64,000 bases of DNA, taken from assembly GCA_028819255.1 (NCBI GenBank), contig JAPPMB010000078.1, forward strand, positions 125,649-189,648, given 5' to 3'. Positions 53,291 through 62,835 of this stretch are shown piece by piece; within the stretch, counting starts at the first letter, position 1; the number at the start of each line of letters is the position of its first letter. The position numbers and the translations under genes are program-made. Below the pieces are notes generated by a model, which worked only from the letters and a program-made list of their open reading frames with translations, searched no databases and had not been told where the DNA came from. This stretch comes from Bryobacterales bacterium (GTDB taxonomy: Bacteria; Acidobacteriota; Terriglobia; Bryobacterales; UBA6623).

Positions 53291-56200
53291 ATGTACGTCG
53301 AACTCCACAGCGCCTCGGGTTTCAGCTTCCTAGAAGGGGCCTCGGACCCGGAGGACCTTCTTGGCGAGGCCGCGAGCCTCGGCTACGAGGCGCTGGCCCT
53401 GTGTGACCGCAACTCGGTTTCCGGGGCGCCGCGCTTCTTCCAGGCGTCGCGCCAGGCCGGAGTGCGGCCGCTGGTCGGTTGCGAGATCTCGCTTGACCAG
53501 CCAGGCATCAGGAAGGGGACTCCCAGCGCGGTGCTGGACCGGAGGCTGACCGTGCTGGTCGAGAACCGTGCGGGCTACCGCAACCTCTGCCGCCTGCTCA
53601 CCCGCATGAACCTGCGCGCGCCCAAGGGCGAGGGCCGTGCCCGTTGGAAGGACATCGAGGAGTATTCCCAGGGGCTTGTGGCACTGCTCGGCGACCTCCG
53701 CGACGAGGATCCGGTCCGTGGCATTTTCGGTCCCCGGAACGTCTATGTGGAACTGCAGCGCCATCTGCTCCGCGAGCAGGAACACGCCAATCGCGACCGC
53801 ATCGAATTCGCCCGCGCGCACCGTTTGCCGCTGGTCGCCACGAACGGCGTCCGCTACGACACGGAGCGTCGCAAGCCCTTGCACGACGCTCTGACCTGCC
53901 TGCGGTTCAAGCGTCGGCTCGATGACGCCGGTCGGCTGCTGGATGCCAACGCCGAGCGGCACCTCAAGCCGCCACGGGAGATGGAGCGGCTCTTCTCCGA
54001 CCTGCCCGAGGCGGTTGCGAACGCGGCCGAACTGGGCCGGCGCCTCCGCTTCACGCTGCAGGATCTGGGCTACGAGTTCCCGAGCTACCCCTTGCCGCCC
54101 GGAGAGAGCGCCAGCTCCCATCTGCGGCGGGAGACCCTGCGCGGCGCTGCCGAACGCTATCGGGGGCGGTCGCACCGCGACAAGGCGTTCCGGCAGATCG
54201 ACCGGGAGCTTGCCATGATCGCCAACCTCAAGCTCGAGGGCTACTTCCTGGTCGTGTGGGACATGGTCCGGTTCGCCCGCCGCAACGGCATTCTCTGCCA
54301 AGGGCGCGGCTCGGCGGCCAACTCGGCGGTCTGCTACTCGCTCGGCATCACTGCGGTCGATCCGGTCGGGATGGACCTGCTCTTCGAGAGATTCCTGTCG
54401 GAAGAGCGCGGGGAGTGGCCCGACATCGATATCGACCTCCCTTCGGGGGACCAGCGCGAGCGCGTGATCCAGCACGTCTACGAGCGCTACGGGGAGCGCG
54501 GGGCGGGCATGACGGCCAACGTCATCACCTATCGCGGCAGGAGTGCCGTGCGCGAGATGGGCAAGGTGCTCGGCTTTCCGGAGGAGATGATCGGGCGGCT
54601 CGCCAAGGGCATCCACGGGTTTGAGTACGTCGACAGCCATGACGACCTGCTCTCCCAGGCGGGAGAGGCCGGCTTGGACCGCCACGACCCCCAGGTCGCC
54701 CGCTGGCTGCGCCTCTGCCTTGACGTCCAGTCGCTCCCGCGCCACCTCGGCCAGCATTCCGGCGGCATGGTCATCTGCCAGGGGAATCTCGACGCAGTCG
54801 TGCCGCTGGAGAACGCACGCATGCCGGGGCGCGTCGTCGTGCAGTGGGACAAGGAGGACTGCGCCGATCTGGGCATCATCAAGGTTGACCTGCTGGGTCT
54901 GGGCATGATGGCCGTGCTGGAGGAGTCCACGGCCATCATCCGCTCGCGTGGCGGCTCGTTCGACCTTGCCAGGATCCCTCCTGACGACCCGAAGACGTAC
55001 CGGATGATCCAGCGGGCCGACACGGTCGGTGTCTTCCAGATCGAAAGCCGCGCCCAGATGGCGACCTTGCCGCGGATCAGGCCGGCCCGCTTCTACGATC
55101 TGGTTGTCGAGGTGGCGATCATCCGCCCCGGCCCGATCACGGGCAACATGGTGCATCCCTACATCAACCGCCGTCTCGGCCGCGAGCCTGTCCGCTACGC
55201 ACACCCGTCGCTTGAGCCGATTCTCGCGCGCACGCTGGGCGTGCCCCTGTTTCAGGAGCAGCTCCTGCGAATGGCCATGACGGCGGCGGGTTTCACGGGC
55301 GGCCAGGCCGAGCAGCTTCGGCGTGCCATGGGATTCAAGCGCTCGACCGAGCGCATGAGTGAGATCGAGGGGCGGCTGCGTCAGGGGCTTGCGCGAAACG
55401 GCATTGAGGGCGACGCGGCGGAGGAGATCGTCCGCTCCATCAAGTCGTTCGCGCTGTACGGCTTTCCCGAGTCGCATTCGGCGAGCTTCGCCCTGCTGGC
55501 CTACGCCAGTTCGTACCTGAAGGCGCACTATCCGGCCGAGTTCCTGACAGCCCTGCTGAACTGTCAGCCGATGGGGTTCTACTCACCGGCCGTGCTGGTC
55601 AAGGACGCGCAGCGCCACCGTGTGCGCGTGCTGCCGGTCGACGTGAACGAGTCGGGCCGGCGCTGCGCGGCCGTCGACAGGCCCGGACGCCCGGCAGGAG
55701 CTGTGCCTCGTTCCACCCCGTGTGTCCGCCTGGGCCTGAACTATGTCGGTGAGCTGCGGGCCGAGGCGGCGAGGCGGATTGCCGAGGACCGTGCCAGGGG
55801 AGGGGAATTCCGCTCGATCGGCGAGTTTGCCCGGCGCGTCCGGCTGAAGAAGAACGAGCTCGACGCGCTGGCGGAGATCGGGGCGCTGAACTCCCTGGGC
55901 GAAGGGATCCATCGTCGCGAGGCCCTGTGGCAGGTGGAGAGCGTCTGGCGTCCGAAGGGGCCGCTCTTCGACCGGCAGGACGATGTGCTGCCCACACCCG
56001 GCCCTCTGGCGCCGATGCAGCCGCTCGAGCGCCTCGAGGCCGACTACCGGGGAACGGGCCTGACGGTCGGCAAGCATCCGATGCACTATCTGCGCGGGCG
56101 GGTGCAGGGCATGGATGTCCTGTCCTCCCGCGAGATCGAGGCCGCTGCCGACGGCCAGCGCGTGCGGGTTGCCGGCGCGGTGATCACGCGCCAGCGACCC

Positions 56201-56431
56201 GGTACGGCCAAGGGTTTCTGCTTCATCACTCTCGAGGACGAGACGGGAGTGTCGAACCTGATCCTGACGCCGCAGGTGTTCCAGGCATATCGGCCCGTCG
56301 TGATGCACGAGACATTCCTGCTGGCCGAGGGGGTGTTGCAGAACACCGAAGGCACGGCTGCCGTGAAGGCCGAGAAGCTGCAGGCGCTCGGCTCGCCCGA
56401 ACTCGGGATGCAGTCGCATGACTTCCATTGA
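53291..56431 (+). CDS. dnaE2: Error-prone DNA polymerase DnaE2 (C-family)
   Basis: This C-family polymerase of 1046 residues has an N-terminal PHP domain beginning MYVELHSASGFSFLEGAS, the polymerase core with catalytic aspartates in WPDIDIDLPSGD (Asp380 and Asp382) and KVDLLGLGMM, and a C-terminal OB-like region (GAVITRQRPGTAKGFCFITLEDETG). It is the DnaE2 branch, which performs error-prone translesion synthesis together with ImuB. ATG 53291 has GGAGG seven bases upstream. The frame is open 17 codons further but lacks a ribosome binding site. The gene is the last of the imuA-imuB-dnaE2 operon. Confidence 0.94.
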   Translation: MYVELHSASGFSFLEGASDPEDLLGEAASLGYEALALCDRNSVSGAPRFFQASRQAGVRPLVGCEISLDQPGIRKGTPSAVLDRRLTVLVENRAGYRNLCRLLTRMNLRAPKGEGRARWKDIEEYSQGLVALLGDLRDEDPVRGIFGPRNVYVELQRHLLREQEHANRDRIEFARAHRLPLVATNGVRYDTERRKPLHDALTCLRFKRRLDDAGRLLDANAERHLKPPREMERLFSDLPEAVANAAELGRRLRFTLQDLGYEFPSYPLPPGESASSHLRRETLRGAAERYRGRSHRDKAFRQIDRELAMIANLKLEGYFLVVWDMVRFARRNGILCQGRGSAANSAVCYSLGITAVDPVGMDLLFERFLSEERGEWPDIDIDLPSGDQRERVIQHVYERYGERGAGMTANVITYRGRSAVREMGKVLGFPEEMIGRLAKGIHGFEYVDSHDDLLSQAGEAGLDRHDPQVARWLRLCLDVQSLPRHLGQHSGGMVICQGNLDAVVPLENARMPGRVVVQWDKEDCADLGIIKVDLLGLGMMAVLEESTAIIRSRGGSFDLARIPPDDPKTYRMIQRADTVGVFQIESRAQMATLPRIRPARFYDLVVEVAIIRPGPITGNMVHPYINRRLGREPVRYAHPSLEPILARTLGVPLFQEQLLRMAMTAAGFTGGQAEQLRRAMGFKRSTERMSEIEGRLRQGLARNGIEGDAAEEIVRSIKSFALYGFPESHSASFALLAYASSYLKAHYPAEFLTALLNCQPMGFYSPAVLVKDAQRHRVRVLPVDVNESGRRCAAVDRPGRPAGAVPRSTPCVRLGLNYVGELRAEAARRIAEDRARGGEFRSIGEFARRVRLKKNELDALAEIGALNSLGEGIHRREALWQVESVWRPKGPLFDRQDDVLPTPGPLAPMQPLERLEADYRGTGLTVGKHPMHYLRGRVQGMDVLSSREIEAAADGQRVRVAGAVITRQRPGTAKGFCFITLEDETGVSNLILTPQVFQAYRPVVMHETFLLAEGVLQNTEGTAAVKAEKLQALGSPELGMQSHDFH

Positions 56432-56656
56432 CGGAGTGTCGGCCCACCCGCGCGGCGAGCAGTGGGCGGAGCGTGGCTGCCCCGGTCTTCGAATGTTGGA
56501 TCCAACCTTGGGAAACAGGCCGTTCGCCTTGGCGGGCACCGCCCGCCTGCAGCCTTTGCAGCGGCCTGTCACAGAGAATCGTGCAGGCGCCGGGCCGCTC
56601 GATCGAGGATTCTCCGGACAGACGCCCCGTGCGCCGAGTGCGCTGCAGCTTCATGC

Positions 56657-56662
56657 TAGCGT
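56657..56662 (+). promoter_or_regulatory. Candidate -10 box (TAGCGT), near-leaderless dut
   Basis: TAGCGT predicts +1 at 56669, four bases before ATG 56673. The 241-bp gap between dnaE2 and dut holds nothing else recognisable. Confidence 0.33.
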
Positions 56663-56672
56663 GGCAGGGACG

Positions 56673-57119
56673 ATGCCCGAATCGCTGACGCTCCGATATG
56701 TGAGCATGCTCGAAGGGGCGCGAGCTCCGCAGTATGCGCACGGACCGGCCGAGGATGCGGGGATGGACCTCTTCGCAGCCCAGGACGTCGTACTGGAGCC
56801 GGGGTCTTGGAAGAGTGTGCGCACCGGGATCGGAATCGAGATCCCGGAGGGCTATGAGGGCCAGGTCCGGCCACGCAGCGGGCTCGCGCGGCGACACGGC
56901 CTGACCCTGCTCAACAGTCCCGGAACCATCGATCCCGGCTACCGGGGCGAGGTGCGCGTGACCCTGATCAACTTCGGCCCGAACGCGTACCGGATCCGCC
57001 CGGGCGACCGCATCGCCCAACTGGTCGTCGCCTCCTACGCGGCTGTGCGATGGGAGCTGGCGAAGTCCCTCGGCGAGAGCAGCAGGGGCACGTGCGGCTT
57101 CGGGTCTACGGGTCGCTGA
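56673..57119 (+). CDS. dut: dUTP diphosphatase (dUTPase)
   Basis: This 148-residue trimeric-type dUTPase hydrolyses dUTP to dUMP and pyrophosphate, keeping uracil out of DNA. All five motifs are visible: DAGMDLFA, RPRSGLA, LLNSPGTIDPGYRGEV, GDRIAQLVV and a C-terminal RGTCGFGSTG, where Cys replaces the usual Gly of motif 5. ATG 56673 lies four bases after the predicted +1. It follows the mutasome operon on the same strand. Confidence 0.95.
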   Translation: MPESLTLRYVSMLEGARAPQYAHGPAEDAGMDLFAAQDVVLEPGSWKSVRTGIGIEIPEGYEGQVRPRSGLARRHGLTLLNSPGTIDPGYRGEVRVTLINFGPNAYRIRPGDRIAQLVVASYAAVRWELAKSLGESSRGTCGFGSTGR

Positions 57120-57176
57120 TCCCGCCGCGCCGGAAGATCCCGGAGTCCCGCGTCAGGATTCGAGCCGAAGCCGGAG

Positions 57177-58079
57177 TCACTCGCCGAGAGCGTTCGCAAA
57201 AAACGCTCTCATCGCCGGGTAGGTCAGCAATCGCTGTCTGCCGAACACTCCGTGGCCTTCGTTGTCGAAGATCATGTAGCGCACTTCTCCGGCCCCGGCC
57301 TCGCGGAGGGCGGCTGCGAACCGGTCGGACTGCTGGATCGGCACGGTGCGGTCGGCGGTCCCGTGAACGAGCAGGAACGGCGGAGCGCCACTATTGGCAT
57401 AGGTGATTGGCGACGCCTGCCGCGCGCGGGCTTCCAGTCCGCCCTCCGGGCCCGCAAGCAAGGTGTTGCCGAGGCGCCGCGGCAGCACCCCCGGCGACCC
57501 CCAGTTGAGAAAGTCGGTCGGCGCAGCCGATGCGCAGACCGCCTGGACCAGGCTCGACTGCTCCAGATGGGGGCTGCTTCCCTCCAGGCCCGCGGCCTTG
57601 TCGACCAGTCCGAGCAGCGAGACAAGATGGGCGCCTGCGGAGTTGCCGTAGGCGCCGATTCGGCCGGGGTCGATCCGGTACTCCTCCGCATGGGCCCGCA
57701 ACCATCGGACAGCCGCCTTCACGTCCTCGATCTGGGCCGGCCAGGGGGCCTCGCCCGTGAGGCGGTAGTTGACGGAAATCGCCACGTAGCCGTAGCTTGC
57801 GTACTCGGCCGGAATGCGGGACCACTGGCCCCGCTGCTTGTCACCGCCCCTCCAGCCTCCTCCGTGGACAGCCACCAGCACCGGCCGCAGGGCCGCTCCG
57901 TCCTCCGGCGGCAGATAGAGATCGAGTTTCTGCGCGGGGCTGGCGTCGTCGTATGCGATGTCGAGCTGTGCGCGGACACCTTCGGGCAGCGGGGGGCTTT
58001 CGCCGCCTCTGTCGGCATCGCGAGGCTGGGCGCCGATCGGAAGCGCCCAGAGAAGGACGGCAAGCAACAGTCTCTGCAT
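57177..58079 (-). CDS. Exported alpha/beta hydrolase (BD-FAE/carboxylesterase-like)
   Basis: This 300-residue protein has a signal peptide (MQRLLLAVLLWALPIGAQ). The alpha/beta hydrolase core has HGGGWRGG (oxyanion) and GNSAGAHL (nucleophile serine), with a late HGTADRTVPIQQSD Asp and EGHGVFG His. It is a paralogue of the esterase near 39 kb (shared LDLYLP and VKAAVRWLRA) and likely deacylates sugars or short esters. A TACTCT box on the minus strand (58100-58105) would put +1 14 bases before the ATG. It follows, on the same strand, the large PSCyt1/DUF1549 gene. Confidence 0.88.
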   Translation of the reverse strand: MQRLLLAVLLWALPIGAQPRDADRGGESPPLPEGVRAQLDIAYDDASPAQKLDLYLPPEDGAALRPVLVAVHGGGWRGGDKQRGQWSRIPAEYASYGYVAISVNYRLTGEAPWPAQIEDVKAAVRWLRAHAEEYRIDPGRIGAYGNSAGAHLVSLLGLVDKAAGLEGSSPHLEQSSLVQAVCASAAPTDFLNWGSPGVLPRRLGNTLLAGPEGGLEARARQASPITYANSGAPPFLLVHGTADRTVPIQQSDRFAAALREAGAGEVRYMIFDNEGHGVFGRQRLLTYPAMRAFFANALGE

Positions 58080-58189
58080 GGTCTCGGGTTCCGCCTACAA
58101 GAGTACCCATGTCGCTCGATCGAGACGGGTCCCGGTCGAGCCTTCCGGGCGAGAAGCGGGTCCCCGGAACACCCGGCCGGTCCGGGTTC

Positions 58190-60667
58190 CTACTGGCGGT
58201 AGAGGAACTCGTTGAGATTGAACAGCGTCTGGCAGAGGTCGACCAGGCCGGTCGGCGTGCTCTCCAGGAACGCCAATGCCTTGGTCCTCTCGCTCGCGCT
58301 CGGCATGCGGGACAGCGCGAGTTCAAAGGCCAGGTCCACCTGCGCCCGCGCGCTGTGCCCAGCCTCCACGACGACGCGCTGCGCGAAATGCTTCGCCTGC
58401 AGCAGCACCTCGGCGTTGTTCATCAGAAGCAGGGCCTGCGGCGCCACCGTCGAACGCGTCCGGCGGCTGCACGAGGAGACCATGTCGGGCTGGTCGAACG
58501 CCTCGAACATCGGGTAGCGGATCGAGCGCTTCGAGAACACGTAGATGCTGCGGCGCCAGCTCTCGGGATCCCCGATGGCCATCCCCGGCCACGTCCGATC
58601 CGTGCTGGACTGGAAGAGCGCCGGATCGATGAACGGCCGGACCGCCGGACCGCCGACCGTGCGGTTCAGCGTGCCCGCGACGGCCATGATCTGGTCGCGA
58701 ATCACCTCGACCTCGTGCCTGTTGCGGCTCTGTCTCCAGAAGTACGTATTGCCGGAATCCTTCTGCAGATTCTCCGGGATGTCGAGGCTTGCCATGCGAT
58801 ACGCCTCCGAGCCCAGCATCAGACGGTGCATGTGCTTCACCGACCAGCCGGAGTCCACGAACTCGGTGGCCAGCCAGTCCAGCAGCTGCGGGTTTGACGG
58901 CTGCATCCCGGTCTTGCCGAAGTTGCTGGGAGTCCTGACGATGCCGTCGCCGAAGTGATGCTGCCAGATCCGGTTGACCATGACCCGCGCGGTCAGCGGG
59001 TTGTTCTCGGACGCGATCCATTCTGCGAAGTGCTTCCGCCGCCAGCTGGTCCCGGCACTCTCCGGAGGGGCAGGGAAGTCGGGCTCGCTTCTGGCCGCCA
59101 CCGTCAGCACGCCGGGGTCCATGCGCGAACCCTTCGTCCCGGGGTCTCCCCGATGCAGGAAGTACGACGGCAGGGGCTGGCGGCTGTCCTCCGTGATCGT
59201 GCGTGCCGTCGCGTACGGCTCGGGCCGCATCGACTCCAGGTCACTGATCTCCTGCTGCGTCTCGTCGTACTGGGCGATATCCTTCGCGTCCATCCGTTCT
59301 AGAATGTCCGGGACCGCGATCAGCTTGTACAGCGCCTCCACCTGCCGGGCGTTCAGGCGCTGGGCCTTGTCGCGCTCCCCGGCGGGAGTCTCCCAGGCCG
59401 TCCGGTAGTACTTCGGAAGCGTGTCGAGCGTGGCCTGGAACAGGAACTCCCGGTGGGGCTCTTCGAGCTCCGCGAGCCGCTTCTTGAGGGGCTCCTGCCG
59501 CGCGCTGATTTCCTTGTTGAGCGCCTGGTGGCGCTCGACCTCATCCGGCGAGACCAGCGGGTAGTCGATTTCCTTGGTCGAGAAGAACACCGCCTGCATC
59601 CGGTAGTAGTCCTTCTGCGGAATCGGGTCGAACTTGTGGTTGTGACAGCGGGCGCACTGCGCGGTCACCGCCAGGAACGTCTGCGCAGTGGTGGCGACGT
59701 TGTCGTCGAGCTCGTCCATGCGCGTGCGCTCGTCCTTGATGTTGTTGTCGAGCACCATGCGCAGGTACCCGGTTGCGATGTTCGCCTCGGGCGAGTCCGG
59801 CGCGATCTCGTCGCCGGCGATCTGTTCGCGGACGAACAGGTCGTAGGGCTTGTCCTTGTTGAACGCGTTGACGACGTAGTCGCGGTAGCGCCACATCGAC
59901 GGCCAGTCGAAGTCCCGCTCGTACCCGCCGGAGTCGGCGTAATGCACCAGGTCGAGCCAGTGGCGGCCCCAGCGCTCGCCGTAGTGCGGCGACTCGAGAA
60001 GCGTGTCGACCAGCCGCTTCCACGCATCCGGGGCGCCGTCGTTCACGAACGCCTCGACCGCGTCGGCCGACGGCGGCAGGCCCGTCAGGTCGAGGTAGAC
60101 GCGGCGAATGAGGGTCCGCCTGTCCGCGGCCTTGCTGCGAGTCAGTCCCTTCTCGCTCAGCTTCGCGTCGAGAAAGGCGTCGACGGGATGGCCGCCGCCG
60201 CCGCCCGGAACGGCCGGACGCCTCAGATCGACGAAGGCCCACCACGACCTCTCGTCCTCGGTGACCGGGCGTTCCTCCAGCTTGCGGAGCGCCTCGAGGC
60301 GCTGCGCCTCCTCGTCGGTGACGGCAGTCTCCGGCATGGGCGCGCCCGCCATGATCCACTTGCGGAGGACTTCGATCTGCTCGTCGGCGAGCTTGCCGCC
60401 GGGCGGCATGAACGGCTTGACCTCGTGGGTCACGAGTTTCCAGAGCCAGCTGCCCTGCAGGCTCGCCCCGGTGACCGCCGCGCCGCGCTCGCCGCCCAGG
60501 AGGATCTTCTCGCGGGTCCGCAGGTCCAGCCCGGACTGCTGGATGGCGGCGCCGTGGCACATCTGGCAGTTCTCCGTCAGGATGGATGTGGCCTGCTCGG
60601 CCAGGTCGGAGGCCGTCGCAAACAGCGGAACGGCGGCGAGCAGTGCGACGATTCGGAAGCCCATCAT
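58190..60667 (-). CDS. PSCyt1/DUF1549/DUF1553 domain protein
   Basis: This exported protein of 825 residues starts with a signal peptide (MMGFRIVALLAAVPLFATAS). A planctomycete-type cytochrome c domain follows: CQMCH (34-38), then KPFMPPGGKL. The DUF1549 region contains RRVYLDLTGLPPS and ERWGRHWLDLVHYADSGG, and the DUF1553 region contains NPLTARVMVNRIWQHHFG, LDWLATEFVDSGWSVKHMHRLM and ALLLMNN. These proteins are typical of Planctomycetes and Acidobacteria, where they usually pair with a DUF1501 gene. No DUF1501 gene is next to this one. The function is not established; a role in polysaccharide oxidation or degradation is suspected. The TACAGT box upstream gives a 7-base leader. Confidence 0.87.
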   Translation of the reverse strand: MMGFRIVALLAAVPLFATASDLAEQATSILTENCQMCHGAAIQQSGLDLRTREKILLGGERGAAVTGASLQGSWLWKLVTHEVKPFMPPGGKLADEQIEVLRKWIMAGAPMPETAVTDEEAQRLEALRKLEERPVTEDERSWWAFVDLRRPAVPGGGGGHPVDAFLDAKLSEKGLTRSKAADRRTLIRRVYLDLTGLPPSADAVEAFVNDGAPDAWKRLVDTLLESPHYGERWGRHWLDLVHYADSGGYERDFDWPSMWRYRDYVVNAFNKDKPYDLFVREQIAGDEIAPDSPEANIATGYLRMVLDNNIKDERTRMDELDDNVATTAQTFLAVTAQCARCHNHKFDPIPQKDYYRMQAVFFSTKEIDYPLVSPDEVERHQALNKEISARQEPLKKRLAELEEPHREFLFQATLDTLPKYYRTAWETPAGERDKAQRLNARQVEALYKLIAVPDILERMDAKDIAQYDETQQEISDLESMRPEPYATARTITEDSRQPLPSYFLHRGDPGTKGSRMDPGVLTVAARSEPDFPAPPESAGTSWRRKHFAEWIASENNPLTARVMVNRIWQHHFGDGIVRTPSNFGKTGMQPSNPQLLDWLATEFVDSGWSVKHMHRLMLGSEAYRMASLDIPENLQKDSGNTYFWRQSRNRHEVEVIRDQIMAVAGTLNRTVGGPAVRPFIDPALFQSSTDRTWPGMAIGDPESWRRSIYVFSKRSIRYPMFEAFDQPDMVSSCSRRTRSTVAPQALLLMNNAEVLLQAKHFAQRVVVEAGHSARAQVDLAFELALSRMPSASERTKALAFLESTPTGLVDLCQTLFNLNEFLYRQ

Positions 60668-60680
60668 TCAATCCATTGTC

Positions 60681-60686
60681 ACTGTA
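60681..60686 (-). promoter_or_regulatory. Candidate -10 box (TACAGT), near-leaderless start
   Basis: On the minus strand TACAGT predicts +1 at 60674, seven bases before ATG 60667. Confidence 0.35.
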
Positions 60687-60776
60687 GCGGCCCAAGCTTG
60701 CAACCACCTTCCGGCCCCTCTTGCCGGCGGCGCCCCTGCATTCCGCATGGAGCCAGCGGCAGGCAGCGGCCCTGCC

Positions 60777-60782
60777 TATACT
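60777..60782 (+). promoter_or_regulatory. -10 box (TATACT) of the cysteine desulfurase gene
   Basis: TATACT predicts +1 at 60789, sixteen bases before ATG 60805; no Shine-Dalgarno sequence is visible. The divergent TACAGT box of the PSCyt1 gene lies about 90 bp away. Confidence 0.42.
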
Positions 60783-60804
60783 GGGATGGCGCAGGCCCGG
60801 GCGA

Positions 60805-61971
60805 ATGCAACCCTGCTACTTCGACCACAACGCGACCACGCCGGTTGACCCCCGGGTCGTCGAAGCGATGCTGCCCCACTTCGGGCAGGTCTACGGGAAC
60901 GCATCCAGCCTGCACCGCTTCGGACAGGAAGCGCGCAAGGGGGTCGAGCGGGCGCGACGGCAGATCGCGGCGCGGCTCGGCTGCAGTGCCCGGGACATTG
61001 TGTTCACCAGCGGCGGCACCGAGGCCGACAACCTGGCGGTCTTCGGAACCGTCCGCGGAGCCCAGCGCCGGAGCCGTCACGTCATCACCAGCCAGATCGA
61101 GCACCCTGCGGTGCTGAACGCCTGCGAGCGCCTGGAAGCCGAGGGCGTTGATGTGACCTATCTTCCGGCGGGGTCCGACGGCCTCGTCTCGCCCGACGAT
61201 GTCCGGGCGGCGCTTCGTCCGGACACGGTTCTGGTGACCATCATGCACGCGAACAACGAGCTCGGCACACTGCAGCCGGTCCGTGAGATTTCCCGGATTG
61301 CCCGCGAGGCCGGGATCCCGCTGCACTCGGACGGAGTCCAGAGCTTCGGCAAGGTGGCGACTCGCGTGAAGGATCTCGGAGTCGACATGTTCAGCCTCAG
61401 CGCCCACAAGATCTACGGGCCGAAGGGGGTCGGCGCACTCTATATTCGTCGCGGGCTCCAGGTCGAGAAGGTCCAGTACGGCGGCAGCCATGAGCGTGAC
61501 CGGAGGCCCGGCACCGAGAACGTTCCGGGAATCGTCGGCCTTGGCGCCGCTGCGGAGCTGGCCGGGGCAGATCTCGACAGCGAGGCCGATCGCGTCGGGC
61601 GGCTGCGCGACCGCATGGAGGACGGAATTCTCGCAAGGATCGGGAGCGCGCACGTCCATGCGAGGACATCGCCCAGGCTGCCCACCACCTCCAGCGTACG
61701 GTTCGATCACGTCGAATCCGAGCCGCTCCTGATCTCGCTGGACCTAAGCGGGTATGCGGTCTCCAGCGGGTCGGCCTGCTCAAGCGGCGCAGTCGAGCCG
61801 TCGCACGTTCTGTCCGCAATCGGCCTGAGCCGTCTGGAGGCAAAATCGACGCTGCGATTCTCGCTGGGAAGGGCGACCGATTCGGACCAGGTCGATTCGC
61901 TGCTTCGCACTCTGCCGGGGATCGTCGAGCGCCTGCGCGCCCTCTCGCCCGCATGGGAGGGAGCCGCCTGA
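60805..61971 (+). CDS. Cysteine desulfurase (NifS/IscS family)
   Basis: This 388-residue PLP enzyme releases sulfur from cysteine as a persulfide for Fe-S cluster or thiocofactor synthesis. It shows FDHNATTP at the start, TSGGTEADN, His100 in QIEHPAV, Asp176 and Gln179 in HSDGVQSFGK, the PLP lysine Lys202 in SAHKIYGPKG, and the active-site Cys325 in SSGSACSSG. The catalytic loop is of the IscS/NifS (class I) type. No iscU, iscR or nif genes are adjacent, so the pathway (housekeeping Fe-S or tRNA thiolation) cannot be decided. ATG 60805 opens the conserved sequence. Confidence 0.94.
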   Translation: MQPCYFDHNATTPVDPRVVEAMLPHFGQVYGNASSLHRFGQEARKGVERARRQIAARLGCSARDIVFTSGGTEADNLAVFGTVRGAQRRSRHVITSQIEHPAVLNACERLEAEGVDVTYLPAGSDGLVSPDDVRAALRPDTVLVTIMHANNELGTLQPVREISRIAREAGIPLHSDGVQSFGKVATRVKDLGVDMFSLSAHKIYGPKGVGALYIRRGLQVEKVQYGGSHERDRRPGTENVPGIVGLGAAAELAGADLDSEADRVGRLRDRMEDGILARIGSAHVHARTSPRLPTTSSVRFDHVESEPLLISLDLSGYAVSSGSACSSGAVEPSHVLSAIGLSRLEAKSTLRFSLGRATDSDQVDSLLRTLPGIVERLRALSPAWEGAA

Positions 61972-62186
61972 GCCCGCTGCCGTCGTCCGCGCGGCCCGTT
62001 GCCGCCCGAACCTGAGTTCGGCTGAGGATGGCGGGCCTTGGTCCCGCCGGCAATCCGTCCGTGCGAAGCCCGGGCGTCCAGCCGGCCTGGATCCGACGTG
62101 TGCCGGACAGCTGCTCCGGGCTGCCGACGAGCCGGCAAGCGATCTCGATTCAGGGGCGGAAGCGCGGCAACCGCGCCGCGTGCGCC

Positions 62187-62609
62187 TCAGCTCCGGACCG
62201 AGTCGCAGTGGATCTGCCAACTCACGCCGAACTTGTCCGTCAGAGCACCGAAGTAGGCGCCCCAGAACATGTCCTGCAACGGCATGTCTACGGCTCCGCC
62301 GTCGGACAGCTTGGCAAAGATGTCGTCCGCCTCCTGCCTCTCGGCGGCGTGCACCGTGATGGAGAAGTTGTTCCCGATGACGTTCGGAGGGCCGAATCCC
62401 GGCACACAGTCACTGCCCATCAGCACGCTTGGACCGATCGCCAGCGACACGTGCATCAGATGATTGAGGTACTCGTCCGCCACGCCCATGTCAGGCGGGC
62501 CGGCAGCGAACGTCTGGAGTTCCTGGAAGTCTCCGCCGAATGCGGAGCGGTAGAATTCGAATGCCTCGCGGCAGTTGCCGTCGAACTTGAGATAGGTGTC
62601 CAGCTTCAT
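62187..62609 (-). CDS. PhnB-like VOC family protein
   Basis: This 140-residue protein of the glyoxalase/VOC superfamily belongs to the PhnB/3-demethylubiquinone-methyltransferase-like group: MKLDTYLKFDGNCREAFEFYRSAFGG at the N-terminus, LMGSDCVPG in the middle, and 'WGAYFGALTDKFGVSWQI' near the C-terminus. Its reaction is not established. ATG 62609 opens the family sequence; a GAGAG lies a few bases upstream. A TATTCT (62695-62700) on the minus strand is a distant possible -10 box. Confidence 0.88.
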   Translation of the reverse strand: MKLDTYLKFDGNCREAFEFYRSAFGGDFQELQTFAAGPPDMGVADEYLNHLMHVSLAIGPSVLMGSDCVPGFGPPNVIGNNFSITVHAAERQEADDIFAKLSDGGAVDMPLQDMFWGAYFGALTDKFGVSWQIHCDSVRS

Positions 62610-62811
62610 GAGTGCTCTCGTGGTTGCTTCATCCGGTCTCGAGGTCAGCAGGCTCCGCCCGGCCTCGCGAAGGTTTGCAACATGGATTAGTCCCAGAATA
62701 CGGCATCGGGCTCAGTGTGCCTGGTGCCGAACGGGACACCGCGAGCGCCGTGGCTCCCGCCGACAGGCCGCCCGGGCCCTGCCGGTCCGCAAGGACCCGG
62801 AGTGATTCGAC

Positions 62812-62817
62812 TACAAT
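62812..62817 (+). promoter_or_regulatory. -10 box (TACAAT), short leader
   Basis: TACAAT predicts +1 at 62824, twelve bases before ATG 62836; this would rule out the in-frame GTG at 62818 as a start. Confidence 0.4.
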
Positions 62818-62835
62818 GTGAGCCGCGCACTGGAA

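Noticed and set aside
53330..55528. A 732-codon open frame on the minus strand opposite dnaE2
   Set aside because: It has no recognisable domain or ribosome binding site and fully overlaps a well-conserved polymerase gene.
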